From Intrasporangiaceae bacterium (lineage in GTDB: Bacteria; Actinomycetota; Actinomycetes; Actinomycetales; Dermatophilaceae): a stretch of DNA of 64,000 nt. The position numbers and the translations under genes were made by a program. Where the stretch lies: positions 44,774 to 108,773 of the forward strand of contig JAJPIW010000028.1 of NCBI GenBank assembly GCA_021324575.1. Reading direction: 5' to 3'. The notes below the pieces were generated by a model that was given only the letters and a program-made list of their open reading frames with translations, searched no databases and had not been told where the DNA came from. This document shows, one piece after another, positions 11,440-20,096 of this stretch (within the stretch, counting starts at the first letter, position 1; every line of letters starts with the position of its first letter).

Positions 11440-11977
11440 CGAGGTGTGAGCCGGTCGCGTCGGTGAGGGTGAAGGCCCGGAACGGCAGCCGCGCCCGGAC
11501 GCCGAGCCCGACGGTCGTCTGACCCTCGAAGGACCCGGCGGACGCGACCTGACGGAAGGTCCGGTAGCCGGTCACGTTCACCAGCTCCTTGGGGTTGGCC
11601 GGCTTGTAGGCGCCGGTGCCGTATGCCGGTGCCTTGGCGACGATCCGGATCTTCGCGCCACCGCGCAGCGGCACGAGTGCGCCCTGGCCCTCGGTGTAGA
11701 CGTTGGTCACGTAGCGGACGTCGTAGCCGGGCGCCTTGCCCTTGAGGTCGATGACCAGCCGGTCGTAGCAGTCGTGCCGGCCGGCTCGGACGTTGGTGAT
11801 CGGTCCGGCGACCATCGGGGCGGCCGTCTTGGCCAGGGACCCCCAGGTGATGCCGCAGTAGGGCGCGGCGGACGCTCCGGACGCGCCGGCCACGACGGGC
11901 AGGACGCCCAGCGCAGTGGCGGCCGCGAGGCTGACGACGAGGCCGCGACGCGGCATACGGGCTGATGTGGTGTTCAT
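11414..11977 (-). CDS. Secreted AMIN-like domain protein
   Basis: A 187-residue exported protein. The N-terminus is a typical signal peptide (PRRGLVVSLAAATALG then GASGASAAPYCG), with probable cleavage after ASA. The mature part resembles the actinobacterial AMIN-like domain: HDCYDRLVIDLKGKAPGYDVRYV, then PLRGGAKIRIVAKAPAY and a C-terminal LVIDVAHAW. Two cysteines (near residues 41 and 69) could form a disulfide. AMIN domains usually target proteins to the cell envelope; no catalytic domain is attached. A GGAGGAG ribosome site precedes the ATG. Confidence 0.65.
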   Translation of the reverse strand: MNTTSARMPRRGLVVSLAAATALGVLPVVAGASGASAAPYCGITWGSLAKTAAPMVAGPITNVRAGRHDCYDRLVIDLKGKAPGYDVRYVTNVYTEGQGALVPLRGGAKIRIVAKAPAYGTGAYKPANPKELVNVTGYRTFRQVASAGSFEGQTTVGLGVRARLPFRAFTLTDATGSHLVIDVAHAW

Positions 11978-12020
11978 GGCTGCTCCTCCAAGAGTGTTTG
12001 TACGGAGCAGACACGCGCAA

Positions 12021-12049
12021 CGGCCGCGGAGGGTTGTCCTCCGCGGCCG
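12021..12049 (-). terminator. Terminator of the symporter operon
   Basis: CGGCCGCGGAGG (12021-12032) pairs perfectly with CCTCCGCGGCCG (12038-12049) around a 5-base loop. It lies about 40 bp past the stop of the minus-strand symporter gene. Little or no T-tract is present. Confidence 0.65.
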
Positions 12050-12086
12050 CTGTCATCCGTTCGGCTGGTGCGCCGAGCGGGCGCCC

Positions 12087-13733
12087 TCAGTGCTGAACGG
12101 CCCCCTCGGCGCCGTGACCGGTGAGGGACCGGACCTCCATCTCGGCGTACTTCGCCGGGTTGAGCTCCCGGCTGGTCACCGTGCCGAGCCAGCCGAGGAA
12201 GAAGCCGAGCGGGATCGAGATGATGCCCGGGTTGTCGAGCGGGAACCAGTGGAAGTCGACGTTCTGGAACATCGAGGCGCTCTTGCCGTCGATCTTCGGC
12301 TTGCCCGAGACGACCGGGCTGAACGCGATGAGGGTGACGGCGGAGACGAGCCCGCCATAGATGCTCCACAGGGCGCCGCGGGTGTTGAACCGCCTCCAGA
12401 ACAGCGAGTAGAGGATCGTCGGCAGGTTCGCGCTCGCGGCGACGGCGAAGGCGAGGGCGACGAGGAACGCAATGTTCTGGCCGAGGGCGAAGATGCCGCC
12501 GATGATGGCGACGACCCCGATGACGATGGCGGTGATCCGGGCGACCTTGACCTCCTGCGCCGGTGTTGCGGTGCCGCGCTTGACGACCGAGTTGTAGACG
12601 TCATGGGAGAGCGACGCGCTCGCGGTGATGGTCAGACCGGCCACGACCGCGAGGATCGTCGCGAACGCGACCCCGGAGATGATGCCGAGGAAGACCTCAC
12701 CGCCGAGCTTGTAGGCGAGGAGCGGGGCCGCCGAGTTGGCCTTGCCGGGTGCGGCGTTGATCGCCTTGGCACCGACCAGCCACGCCGCGCCGTAGCCGAG
12801 CACGAGCGTGAACAGGTAGAAGATGCCGATCAGCCAGATCGCCCAGACCCCGGAGCGACGAGCCTCCTTGGCCGAGGGCACCGTGTAGAACCGCATGAGG
12901 ACGTGCGGCAGGCCCGCCGTCCCGAGGACGAGGGCGAGCGACAGCGAGATGAAGTCGATCTTCGTCGTGCTCGTCTTGCCGTACTGGAGCCCGGGGCTGA
13001 GCACCGCGTCACCCTTGGCCGAGGCGTCGGCGGCGTGACCGAGCAGGCTGGAGAGGTTGACCCCCACCTTGGCCAGGACGAGGACCGTCATGATCGCGGC
13101 GCCGATGATGAGCAGCGTCGCCTTGATGATCTGGACGTAGGTCGTGCCCTTCATGCCGCCGACGAGGACGTAGACGATCATCAGGATGCCCACGAGGGCG
13201 ACGACGAGTCGCTGCCCGTTGACGCTGGACACGCCGAGGAGCAGGGCGACCAGGCCGCCGGCGCCGGCCATCTGGGCGAGGAGGTAGAAGAAGCTCACCG
13301 CGAGGGTCGAGACGGCAGCGGCCATCCGGACCGGTCGCTGCCTGAGCCGGAACGAGAGGACGTCGGCCATCGTGTACTTGCCGACGTTGCGGAGCAGCTC
13401 GGCGACGAGCAGCAGGGCGACCAGCCAGGCGACGAGGAAGCCGATCGAGTAGAGGAACCCGTCGTAGCCGTTGACCGCGATGGCGCCGGCGATCCCCAGG
13501 AAGCTGGCCGCAGAGAGGTAGTCACCGGCGATGGCGATGCCGTTCTGCCGGCCCGAGAACGCGCGACCGCCGGCGTAGTAGTCGGCCGCAGTCTTGTTCT
13601 GCGTGGACACCCGGATGACGATGGCCAGGGTGATGAGGACGAAGACGCCGAAGATGGCGATGTTGAGGGTCGGGTTGCCGACGGTGGTCGCGGTGGGGAG
13701 CGCGGTCGGGAGGCTGGCGGCATACGAGGTCAT
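12087..13733 (-). CDS. actP: Cation/acetate symporter (SSS family)
   Basis: A 548-residue solute:sodium symporter with about 13 membrane helices, closest in pattern to ActP/MctC monocarboxylate carriers. Family landmarks include ADYYAGGRAFSGRQNGIAIAGDYLSAASFLG near the N-terminus, LPHVLMRFYTVPSAKEARRS in the middle and SASLSHDVYN. Acetate, propionate or pyruvate uptake driven by Na+ or H+ is the expected role and fits the nearby acs. Its ATG overlaps the stop of the DUF485 gene (ATGA), the standard DUF485-ActP arrangement. A clear stem-loop terminator follows. Confidence 0.88.
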   Translation of the reverse strand: MTSYAASLPTALPTATTVGNPTLNIAIFGVFVLITLAIVIRVSTQNKTAADYYAGGRAFSGRQNGIAIAGDYLSAASFLGIAGAIAVNGYDGFLYSIGFLVAWLVALLLVAELLRNVGKYTMADVLSFRLRQRPVRMAAAVSTLAVSFFYLLAQMAGAGGLVALLLGVSSVNGQRLVVALVGILMIVYVLVGGMKGTTYVQIIKATLLIIGAAIMTVLVLAKVGVNLSSLLGHAADASAKGDAVLSPGLQYGKTSTTKIDFISLSLALVLGTAGLPHVLMRFYTVPSAKEARRSGVWAIWLIGIFYLFTLVLGYGAAWLVGAKAINAAPGKANSAAPLLAYKLGGEVFLGIISGVAFATILAVVAGLTITASASLSHDVYNSVVKRGTATPAQEVKVARITAIVIGVVAIIGGIFALGQNIAFLVALAFAVAASANLPTILYSLFWRRFNTRGALWSIYGGLVSAVTLIAFSPVVSGKPKIDGKSASMFQNVDFHWFPLDNPGIISIPLGFFLGWLGTVTSRELNPAKYAEMEVRSLTGHGAEGAVQH

Positions 13734-14068
13734 CTCGCACCTCCGAGCTGCGCGGCCAGGGCCTCGGCGCGGGGGTCGAGCTCGCGGTCGGCCCACCGCC
13801 GGTAGACCATCGTGATCGCGAAGGTCGACACGAACTGGAGGAGGCCGAAGACGAGCCCGATGTTGATGTTGCCGACCAGCTTGTGCGCCATGAAGCCGTG
13901 CGCGAAGACGGCGAGGAAGACGTAGAGGAAGTACCACGCGAGGAAGAGCGCGGTCATCGGGAAGACGAACCTGCGGAACCTGTGCCGCAGGTCGGCGAAC
14001 TCTGCACTGCTCTGGATGATCTCGGCGTGCTCGCCGAGGTCGTCGCGGTCGGGCGCATGGGCGCTCAC
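13730..14068 (-). CDS. DUF485 membrane protein, symporter partner
   Basis: A 112-residue protein with two membrane helices (about 40-62 and 78-98), FRRFVFPMTALFLAWYFLYV and a C-terminal VYRRWADRELDPRAEAL. This is the DUF485/YjcH family, which almost always precedes actP genes and is thought to help the symporter. The GTG at 14068 has an ideal AGGAGGT ribosome site; the longer frame to 14119 is rejected. Translationally coupled to the symporter downstream. Confidence 0.85.
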   Translation of the reverse strand: MSAHAPDRDDLGEHAEIIQSSAEFADLRHRFRRFVFPMTALFLAWYFLYVFLAVFAHGFMAHKLVGNINIGLVFGLLQFVSTFAITMVYRRWADRELDPRAEALAAQLGGAR

Positions 14069-14277
14069 GGGCCACCTCCTTGGTCGGACCGGGCATCCTT
14101 GCCGGGTCTCGGAGCCCACTGTCCTGCCTCAGGTATGCCGGGTGGCCGGCTTGCGTGTGCCCGGTCGCCGGGCGTTGGGGGTGGGTCGCCGTGCGGGTGG
14201 TCGGCGCGCGGCGAGCGGTCGGTTGGCCGCGCCGAACGGCTGCTGCCCCTCGTCCCGCCCTTCCCGCCCCGTGCTAC

Positions 14278-14422
14278 CCCCGCACGTGCGGGGTTGTGCC
14301 GGGATTACTCATCGGTAACCTCGTAATAACCCCGCACGTGCGGGCTCGTGCGATAACCCCGCACGTGCGGGCTTGCGCAGCATTACTCACCGGTAACCTC
14401 GTAACAACCCCGCACGTGCGGG
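14278..14422. repeat. Palindrome array CCCCGCACGTGCGGG, four copies
   Basis: Four copies of CCCCGCACGTGCGGG begin at 14278, 14330, 14357 and 14408 (intervals 52, 27 and 51 bp). Two copies are preceded by a second conserved segment, TTACTCACCGGTAACCTCGTAA or a close variant. The last copy ends two bases before the stop codon of the minus-strand symporter gene. The same palindrome forms arrays at 35349-35517 and 49789-49896. The remaining 200 bp back to the DUF485 start is GC-rich and shows no gene. Confidence 0.8.
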
Positions 14423-14423
14423 C

Positions 14424-15941
14424 CTAGCTGGGGAGGACGGACTCCGGGGTGTGCAGGCGGATGAGGGTCCGCACCGTCCCGGCCGGGATGTGGCGCGGGG
14501 TGGCCAGGGAGACGATGACCGTCGCCGCGACCGCCAGCGGAGTGCACCACGCCGCCGGTTGGGCGAGCAGGACGCCGGCCCACCCGTCGAACGGGCCGGC
14601 GAGGATGGTGAGCCCGACCGCCAGGGTCGCGGAGACCCCGCCGACGACCAGGCCCGCCGCCGCACCCACGGTCGTCAGCCCCCGCCACCAGACCCCGAGC
14701 ACGAGCAGCGGCGCGAAGGTCGCCGCGGCGACCGCGAAGGCCAGCCCCACCGTCGTGGCGATGCCGAGCGGCTCGACCAGGCGGCTTGCGGCATACGGGA
14801 CGACGACGGCGAGCCCGGTCGCGATCCGGAAACCGTTGATCGAGCTCGCGTCGTTGCCCGTGACCCGCGCCAGCCGACGACGGAGGAGGTCCTGGTCGAT
14901 GACCCCGGCCACGGACACGACGAGCCCGGACGCGGTGGAGAGGAACGCGGCGAAGGCGCCACCGGCCAGCACGGCGGCGAGGACCTGTCCCAAGGTGCCG
15001 GGGGAGGCGGCGAGCGGCAGGTTGAGGACGATCGTGTCGGGCTGGTCCCCCGGGGCGAGGTGCGGCAGGAAGGCCCGGCCGAGCACGGCATACAACGGCG
15101 TGAAGACGTAGAAGAGGCCGAGCAGCGCGATGACCGAAACCGTTGTGCGGCGGGCGTCACGGCCGTCGGGGTTGGTGTAGAAGCGGACGAGGACGTGCGG
15201 CAGGCCCATCGTCCCGAGGGCGAGGGCCAGCAGCGTGGACCACGTCGAGTAGAGGGCGTGGCCACTCGCCCCGAACCCGCCGCCCGGCTCGGCCCAGGTG
15301 GGGTTCGGCGGCTGTGGGCTCGGCCGGCCGGCGTGGAACCAGACGGCGACGAGGACGAACGCGGGCACGGAGATGGCGGTGAGCTTGAGCCAGTACTGCA
15401 TCGCCTGGACGAGGGTGATCGACCGCATGCCGCCGGCCGCGACGTTGACCACGACGACGACGGTGACGACGAGCCCTCCGACCCAGGCCGGGGCACCGCT
15501 CACCCGCTGCAGCGCGAGGCCGGCGCCCTGCAGCTGGGGGAGGAGATAGAGCCAGCCGATCGCCACGACGAGGAGCGAGGAGAGGCGGCGGATGAGCTGC
15601 GACTCGAGCCGGGCCTCGGCGAAGTCCGGGAGCGTGTAGGCGCCGCTCCGGCGCAGTGGGGCTGCCACGAGGACGAGGAGGACGACGTAGCCCACCGTGT
15701 AGCCGACGGGGAACCACAGCATGTCCAGGCCCTTGTCGTACACCAAACCCGCGACTCCGAGAAAGCTTGCCGCAGAGAGGTACTCGCCGCTGATGGCGCT
15801 CGCATTGCGTCGAGGGGAGACGGCCCGGCCCGCGACGTAGAAGTCGCTCGTATGCCGGGAGAGGCGCAGTCCGTAGGCGCCGACGCCGAGCGTCAGCAGG
15901 CAGACGAGGGTGATCATGGCGACGGGCAGCTCGCTGATCAC
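14424..15941 (-). CDS. Second cation/acetate-type symporter
   Basis: A 505-residue SSS-family symporter related to the one at 12-14 kb. It has SDFYVAGRAVSPRRNASAISGEYLSAASFLGVAG, LPHVLVRFYTNPDGRDARRT and GVIDQDLLRRRLARVTG. The GTG start overlaps the stop of the small gene upstream (GTGA), so translation is coupled. Two further genes upstream encode a LytTR regulator and a LytS-type kinase, all co-directional with gaps of 12 bp or less. This suggests that the two-component pair regulates uptake of the carried carboxylate, as LytS-type systems do for pyruvate in other bacteria. The exact substrate is unknown. Confidence 0.85.
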   Translation of the reverse strand: MISELPVAMITLVCLLTLGVGAYGLRLSRHTSDFYVAGRAVSPRRNASAISGEYLSAASFLGVAGLVYDKGLDMLWFPVGYTVGYVVLLVLVAAPLRRSGAYTLPDFAEARLESQLIRRLSSLLVVAIGWLYLLPQLQGAGLALQRVSGAPAWVGGLVVTVVVVVNVAAGGMRSITLVQAMQYWLKLTAISVPAFVLVAVWFHAGRPSPQPPNPTWAEPGGGFGASGHALYSTWSTLLALALGTMGLPHVLVRFYTNPDGRDARRTTVSVIALLGLFYVFTPLYAVLGRAFLPHLAPGDQPDTIVLNLPLAASPGTLGQVLAAVLAGGAFAAFLSTASGLVVSVAGVIDQDLLRRRLARVTGNDASSINGFRIATGLAVVVPYAASRLVEPLGIATTVGLAFAVAAATFAPLLVLGVWWRGLTTVGAAAGLVVGGVSATLAVGLTILAGPFDGWAGVLLAQPAAWCTPLAVAATVIVSLATPRHIPAGTVRTLIRLHTPESVLPS

Positions 15942-16330
15942 GGCCCACCACCACCCGCACCCGGCGGGTCGGGCTGGGCCGACACGTCACGGAGCTCGCG
16001 CTCGATCCGCTCGGACGCCCGGACGTAGAACCGGGCGGTGACCAGGGCCGCCGGATAGACCGCCACGCCGAGGACGAGCCACGGCAGCGGGATGCCGGCC
16101 AGGGTGATGTCCCGGGTGGCCGGGACGAGGGCGAAGACGAGCGGCAACCCGACCAACAGCAGGGCGCCGACTGCGAGAACCGTTGCGCTGAGCCGCAGCT
16201 GGGCCGACATCAAGCCGCGCAGATAGACGTCGCCGAGCCCCGTCTGCTCGCGCAGCTCATGCCCGAGGGACCGGTCCGTGGGCCGGGTGGCGCCGCGCCG
16301 GGAGCTCGTGATCCGCACCCGCTCGGCCAC
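15938..16330 (-). CDS. Small membrane protein, DUF485-like symporter partner
   Basis: A 130-residue protein with two membrane helices (about 48-70 and 80-100) and a C-terminal FYVRASERIERELRDV. Size, topology and position just before a symporter mirror the DUF485 gene at 13.7 kb, though sequence similarity is weak. It starts at a GTG 6 bp after the response-regulator stop. An accessory role for the symporter is inferred from context only. Confidence 0.6.
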   Translation of the reverse strand: MAERVRITSSRRGATRPTDRSLGHELREQTGLGDVYLRGLMSAQLRLSATVLAVGALLLVGLPLVFALVPATRDITLAGIPLPWLVLGVAVYPAALVTARFYVRASERIERELRDVSAQPDPPGAGGGGP

Positions 16331-16336
16331 GGTCGC

Positions 16337-17131
16337 TCAGCCCTGCCGTCGGGTGCGGACGAGGCGGTCGCGCAGTGCCCGGGTGTGTCGCCGGCTCACC
16401 TGGAGCTCGACACCCCCGACGACCACCGTGCACCGCCCCCGATCGACGCGTACCTCGTCGACGTGGGCTGTCGAGACCAGGGTGCTGCGGTGGATCCGCA
16501 CGAATCCGGCGTCCTCCCAACGCTGTTCGAGTGTCGTGAGGGGGATGCGGACCAGGTGTGAACCGGTCGCGGTGTGGAGCCGGGCGTAGTCGCCCGCGGC
16601 CAGGGCGTAGAGGATCTCGCTGCGTTGGACGAACCGCGTCACGCCGCCGAGCTCGACCGGGATCGTCTCGTCGGGTATGCCGTCATCCGGGGTCTCGCCC
16701 ACCCCGGTCGGTCCGCGGTCATGAGCGACCGGCATACGGGCGTCCTTGGCGGCCACCGCTCGCCGCACGGCCTCGCGGAGCCGGTCGGCGCGGACCGGCT
16801 TCATGACGTAGTCGGTCGCCGCGAGGGCGAAGGCGTCGACCGCGTGCTCGTCGTATGCCGTGACGAAGACGACCGCCGGGCGGTCGGCGAAGCGGGCGAT
16901 CACCCGGGCCAGCTCGATCCCGTCGAGGCCGGGCATGTTGATGTCGCTGAAGATGACATCGACGGCGCGGGACTCCAGGGCCCGCAACGCATCGGTGCCG
17001 TTGGCGGCGACGTGGACGGTCGCGACCCGTTCGTCCCGGGCGAGGAACCATGCCAGCTCGTCGCGGGTCGGTGCCTCGTCGTCGACGACGAGGACGGTCA
17101 GGCCTGAGCCCTCGGTCGCGTCGTCGCCCAT
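16337..17131 (-). CDS. LytTR-family response regulator
   Basis: A 264-residue regulator. The N-terminal receiver has the acidic pair VVDDEAPTRDE, the phospho-acceptor aspartate in DVIFSDINMPGLDG, the switch threonine in VFVTAYDEHAVDAF and the lysine in DYVMKPV. The C-terminal LytTR DNA-binding domain shows IPVELGGVTRFVQRSEILYALAAGDYARLHT, FVRIHRSTLV and QVSRRHTRALRDRL. It follows the kinase gene by 11 bp and precedes the DUF485-like/symporter pair. A TAGGCT box lies eight bases before the ATG, so it may also have its own transcript. Confidence 0.9.
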   Translation of the reverse strand: MGDDATEGSGLTVLVVDDEAPTRDELAWFLARDERVATVHVAANGTDALRALESRAVDVIFSDINMPGLDGIELARVIARFADRPAVVFVTAYDEHAVDAFALAATDYVMKPVRADRLREAVRRAVAAKDARMPVAHDRGPTGVGETPDDGIPDETIPVELGGVTRFVQRSEILYALAAGDYARLHTATGSHLVRIPLTTLEQRWEDAGFVRIHRSTLVSTAHVDEVRVDRGRCTVVVGGVELQVSRRHTRALRDRLVRTRRQG

Positions 17132-17142
17132 GGGTGTCGAGC

Positions 17143-18354
17143 CTAGGGGCTGGCGTGGACGTTGGGCGAGTACTTCGGGACGCGGAACGACACCCGCATG
17201 CCCTCACCGGGTGCCGTCTCGACGACGAGTCCGTGGTCGTCGCCGTAGACCTGACGGAGTCGCGCGTCGACGTTGCCGAGCCCCACCGAGGCCGAGGGGT
17301 CATCGCCTCCCGGGGCGTTGTCGAGGGCCCGTTGGATGACCTCTGGCACGGCGCCGACCCCGTCGTCCTCGACGACGATCTCGGCCTCCGAGCCGCGGTC
17401 CCGGGCGGTGATCGTCACGTGCCCAGGGCCGACCTTGGCGGCCAGGCCGTGCCGGACGGCGTTCTCCACGAGTGGCTGGATCGCCAAGTAGGGCAACGAG
17501 ATCGGCAGCACCTCGGGCGCGATGAGGAGGCTGACCCCGAGCCGCTCCCCGAACCGGGCCTGCTCCAGCACGAGGTACCGCTCGACGTTGCGCAGCTCGT
17601 CGGCGAGCGTCGTGAACGCGCCGCCCCGGCGCAAGGCGTAGCGGGTGAAGTCGGCGAACTCCAGGAGCAGCTCACGGGCCCGCTCGGGGTCGGTCCGGAC
17701 GAAGGAGGCGATGGCGGCGAGACTGTTGTAGACGAAGTGGGGGCTGATCTGGGCCCGCAGGGCGCGGAGCTCGGCCTCCATGGCCCGGGTCCGTTCACGG
17801 CCGGCCTCGGCGACGTCGAGCTGGGCGGAGACCCAGCCGGCCAGCTCCTCGGTCGCACGCACCAGGCCGGGGGAGATCTGGGGCCCGTATGCCGTGAGCG
17901 TGCCGACGACGACGTCTCCGGTGAGGAGCGGGGAGACGACGGCGGCACGTACGGGGCAGTCCGGCTCGGGGCAGGTGAGGTCACGCTGACCCAGGACCAC
18001 GGTGCGGCCGGACTCGAGACAGGTGTCGGCGTGGGCCCGCGCCTGCCGGACGTGGTGGTCGGCCCCGGCACCCTCCCACGCGAGCACACCGATCCGGTCG
18101 CACACGGCCACCGCCGACGACCCGAGAACCGTCCGCAGGTGTCGTCCCGCCCGCTCCGAACCGTGCTCGGTCAGCCCGTCGCGGAACTCCACGGCCGCCA
18201 GCGACGCCGTGTGGAGCGTCTCGTAGGTCGCCCGGTCCGCCTCGGTCACCATCCCGCGGGTCCGCTGCCGTCGCCGGAGGAACCACAGGAGCAGGACCGT
18301 CGACCAGACCGCGCTCACCACGAGCGCGGTCTGCAGGTGCACGCCCCGGACCAT
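17143..18354 (-). CDS. LytS-type sensor histidine kinase
   Basis: A 403-residue kinase with one N-terminal membrane helix (about 5-25), a GAF-like middle region (about 60-190) with clustered cysteines (CPEPDCPV) and a C-terminal catalytic region. The phospho-acceptor histidine lies in ISPHFVYNSLAAIASFVR (His_kinase family). The ATPase shows IQPLVENAVRHGL, VVEDDGVG and VGLGNVDARLRQVYG. The single membrane helix means little extracellular sensing surface; the GAF-like domain may sense a cytoplasmic signal. An ATG at 18354 is preceded by TAGGCT at seven bases (leaderless pattern). Divergent from the thioesterase gene. Confidence 0.88.
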   Translation of the reverse strand: MVRGVHLQTALVVSAVWSTVLLLWFLRRRQRTRGMVTEADRATYETLHTASLAAVEFRDGLTEHGSERAGRHLRTVLGSSAVAVCDRIGVLAWEGAGADHHVRQARAHADTCLESGRTVVLGQRDLTCPEPDCPVRAAVVSPLLTGDVVVGTLTAYGPQISPGLVRATEELAGWVSAQLDVAEAGRERTRAMEAELRALRAQISPHFVYNSLAAIASFVRTDPERARELLLEFADFTRYALRRGGAFTTLADELRNVERYLVLEQARFGERLGVSLLIAPEVLPISLPYLAIQPLVENAVRHGLAAKVGPGHVTITARDRGSEAEIVVEDDGVGAVPEVIQRALDNAPGGDDPSASVGLGNVDARLRQVYGDDHGLVVETAPGEGMRVSFRVPKYSPNVHASP

Positions 18355-18396
18355 GCGGCGCAGCCTATGGCCGGACATCTCGATAGCCTCGCGTCC

Positions 18397-19257
18397 ATGA
18401 CCGAGTTCGACGACGCCCTGGCCCTCGACCGGGTCGCCGACGGGGTCCGCCGCGGTCGCCTCGGCGAGGCGTGGTCCATCGGTGGGGCGGTCAACGGAGG
18501 CCTGCTCATGTCGCTGGCCGGCCAGGCCCTCGCCGAGCACCTGGCCGAGCACGGCGGCAACGCCTCGGGCCACGACGCGCCGGTCGCGTTCACGGCATAC
18601 TTCCTCTCCGCCTCCAGCGACGGCCCGGCCGAGCTGAGGACCGAGGTCGTCCGGGTGGGGCGGACCATGTCGACCGGCCAGGTGAGCCTCGTGCAGGAGG
18701 TCGACGGGCAGCCGGTCGAGCGGCTGCGCGCCCTGGCGTCGTACGGCGACCTCGCGACGTGGGCCCAGCCCGTGTTGCGCGAGCCCGAGGTCCCTCGTAT
18801 GCCGCCCCCGGACCAGTGCGTCGACGCGGCGATGGCCCCCGCGGACTTCCGCGAGTCGGTGCCGCTGCTCGGGCGTTTCGACCTCCGCCTCGACCCGGCG
18901 ACAGCCGGTTGGGCGCTCGGGCAGCCGTCCGGGCAGGGCGTCATGCGCGGCTGGATCCGGTTCGCCGACGGCCGACCGGTCGATGCGCTCTCGCTCCTGT
19001 TCTTCCTCGACGCCCTGCCCCCGGTGGCCTTCGACCTCGGGATCATGGGCTGGGCGCCGACCCTGGAGTTCTCCGGCCACATCCGGGCCGAACCGACCGA
19101 CGGCTGGCTCCTCGTCGAGCTGACCACCCGCACCGTGACGGGCGGGCTGCTCGAGGAGGACGCGATGATCTGGGACGAGAGCGGCCGGATGGTCGCCCAG
19201 TCCCGCCAGCTGGCCGGCATCCGACTTCCTGCTGCGACCTCGGGCGACGCCGGGTGA
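18397..19257 (+). CDS. Acyl-CoA thioesterase family protein (double hotdog)
   Basis: A 286-residue protein with two hotdog-like halves. The first has WSIGGAVNGGLLMSLAGQAL, FTAYFLSASSDGPAELRTEVVRVGRTMSTGQVSLVQ; the second has GWIRFADGRPVDALSLLFFLDALPPV and a C-terminal SRQLAGIRL. This matches TesB-like actinobacterial thioesterases that hydrolyse acyl-CoA; the substrate is unknown. A TAGCCT box lies seven bases before the ATG, suggesting a leaderless start. The stop overlaps the next start (GTGA), coupling it to the Fic-fold gene. Confidence 0.8.
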   Translation: MTEFDDALALDRVADGVRRGRLGEAWSIGGAVNGGLLMSLAGQALAEHLAEHGGNASGHDAPVAFTAYFLSASSDGPAELRTEVVRVGRTMSTGQVSLVQEVDGQPVERLRALASYGDLATWAQPVLREPEVPRMPPPDQCVDAAMAPADFRESVPLLGRFDLRLDPATAGWALGQPSGQGVMRGWIRFADGRPVDALSLLFFLDALPPVAFDLGIMGWAPTLEFSGHIRAEPTDGWLLVELTTRTVTGGLLEEDAMIWDESGRMVAQSRQLAGIRLPAATSGDAG

Positions 19258-20096
19258 GCGACGTCGTCTCGGCGGTCCGGTCGCTCGCCTCACTGCCGGG
19301 CGTCCCGGAGAAGATCGACGCCGCTCGGGAGGCGTGCACCCAGCTGCGCTGGCACCAGGCCCTCCGCCGGCGGATCCCGGAGGCCGCGGCCGAGTCCCGG
19401 GTCCGGGGCGCGCAGGCCAGTGGTGAGCTCGACGGGGCGCGGCTGTCCGTGGACATCGTCCGCGACCTGATGCGGGGCGCCGTCACCTGGCACGACCCGC
19501 TCGACCCCGTCGAGGAGGTCATGCGGGGGGTCGTCGCCGCCACAGCCGAGACCGAGCACGTATGCCGGACCGTCCTCTCGGCGCCGCTGCAGGGGCTGGC
19601 GCGACTGCACGTCGTCGCCGCTGCTGACCTGCTGGCGGCCGACGCGCTGGGCCGGCCGCGGGTGGCGACCGAGACGTCGGCCGAGCTCGTCGACCTCGGC
19701 CCCGCGCTCCCCGCCGCGGAGGCGGCCGCCCGGATGGGTGCGCTTGCCGAGCTGGTCGGGGCGAGCGGGAGCCTGCCGGGGGTCCTCGTCGCCGCCCTCG
19801 CCCACGCCGAGATCGCCACCGTCCGCCCGTTCGTGCGGGGCAACGGCGTCGTGGCGCGCGCCTTCGAGCGAGCCCTCGTGCAGGCGACCGGGCTCGACCC
19901 GACCGGCGTCGTCGTCCCCGAGGTCGGGCACGGGTCGCTCGGTGGGCCGGCCTACCTCGGCGCGCTCACGGCATACGGGACAGGTACCTCCGCGGGTGTG
20001 GGGCTCTGGATCGAACGCTGCTGCGACGCGATCGTCGCGGGCGCCGCGGAAGGGACGCGCATCGCCGACGCCGTCCTCGCCGGCCGACTGGGTTGA
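19254..20096 (+). CDS. Fic-fold protein with a degenerate active site
   Basis: A 280-residue protein whose C-terminal half follows the Fic-domain pattern: a helix LVAALAHAEIATVRPF, then GNGVVARAFERALV. The Fic signature HPFx(D/E)GNGRxxR reads R-P-F-V-R-G-N-G-V-V-A-R at about residues 191-202. The catalytic His, the acidic residue and the first Arg are therefore replaced, while GNG and the last Arg remain. AMP-transfer activity is not expected. It may be a nucleotide-binding or structural descendant. Translation is coupled to the thioesterase. In other actinobacteria a similar gene sits near ssd and the 6C RNA; that is from memory. Confidence 0.65.
   Translation: MSDVVSAVRSLASLPGVPEKIDAAREACTQLRWHQALRRRIPEAAAESRVRGAQASGELDGARLSVDIVRDLMRGAVTWHDPLDPVEEVMRGVVAATAETEHVCRTVLSAPLQGLARLHVVAAADLLAADALGRPRVATETSAELVDLGPALPAAEAAARMGALAELVGASGSLPGVLVAALAHAEIATVRPFVRGNGVVARAFERALVQATGLDPTGVVVPEVGHGSLGGPAYLGALTAYGTGTSAGVGLWIERCCDAIVAGAAEGTRIADAVLAGRLG

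Noticed and set aside
19254..20096. Fic toxin of a toxin-antitoxin pair
   Set aside because: The catalytic motif is destroyed and no antitoxin gene adjoins; the partner gene is a thioesterase.
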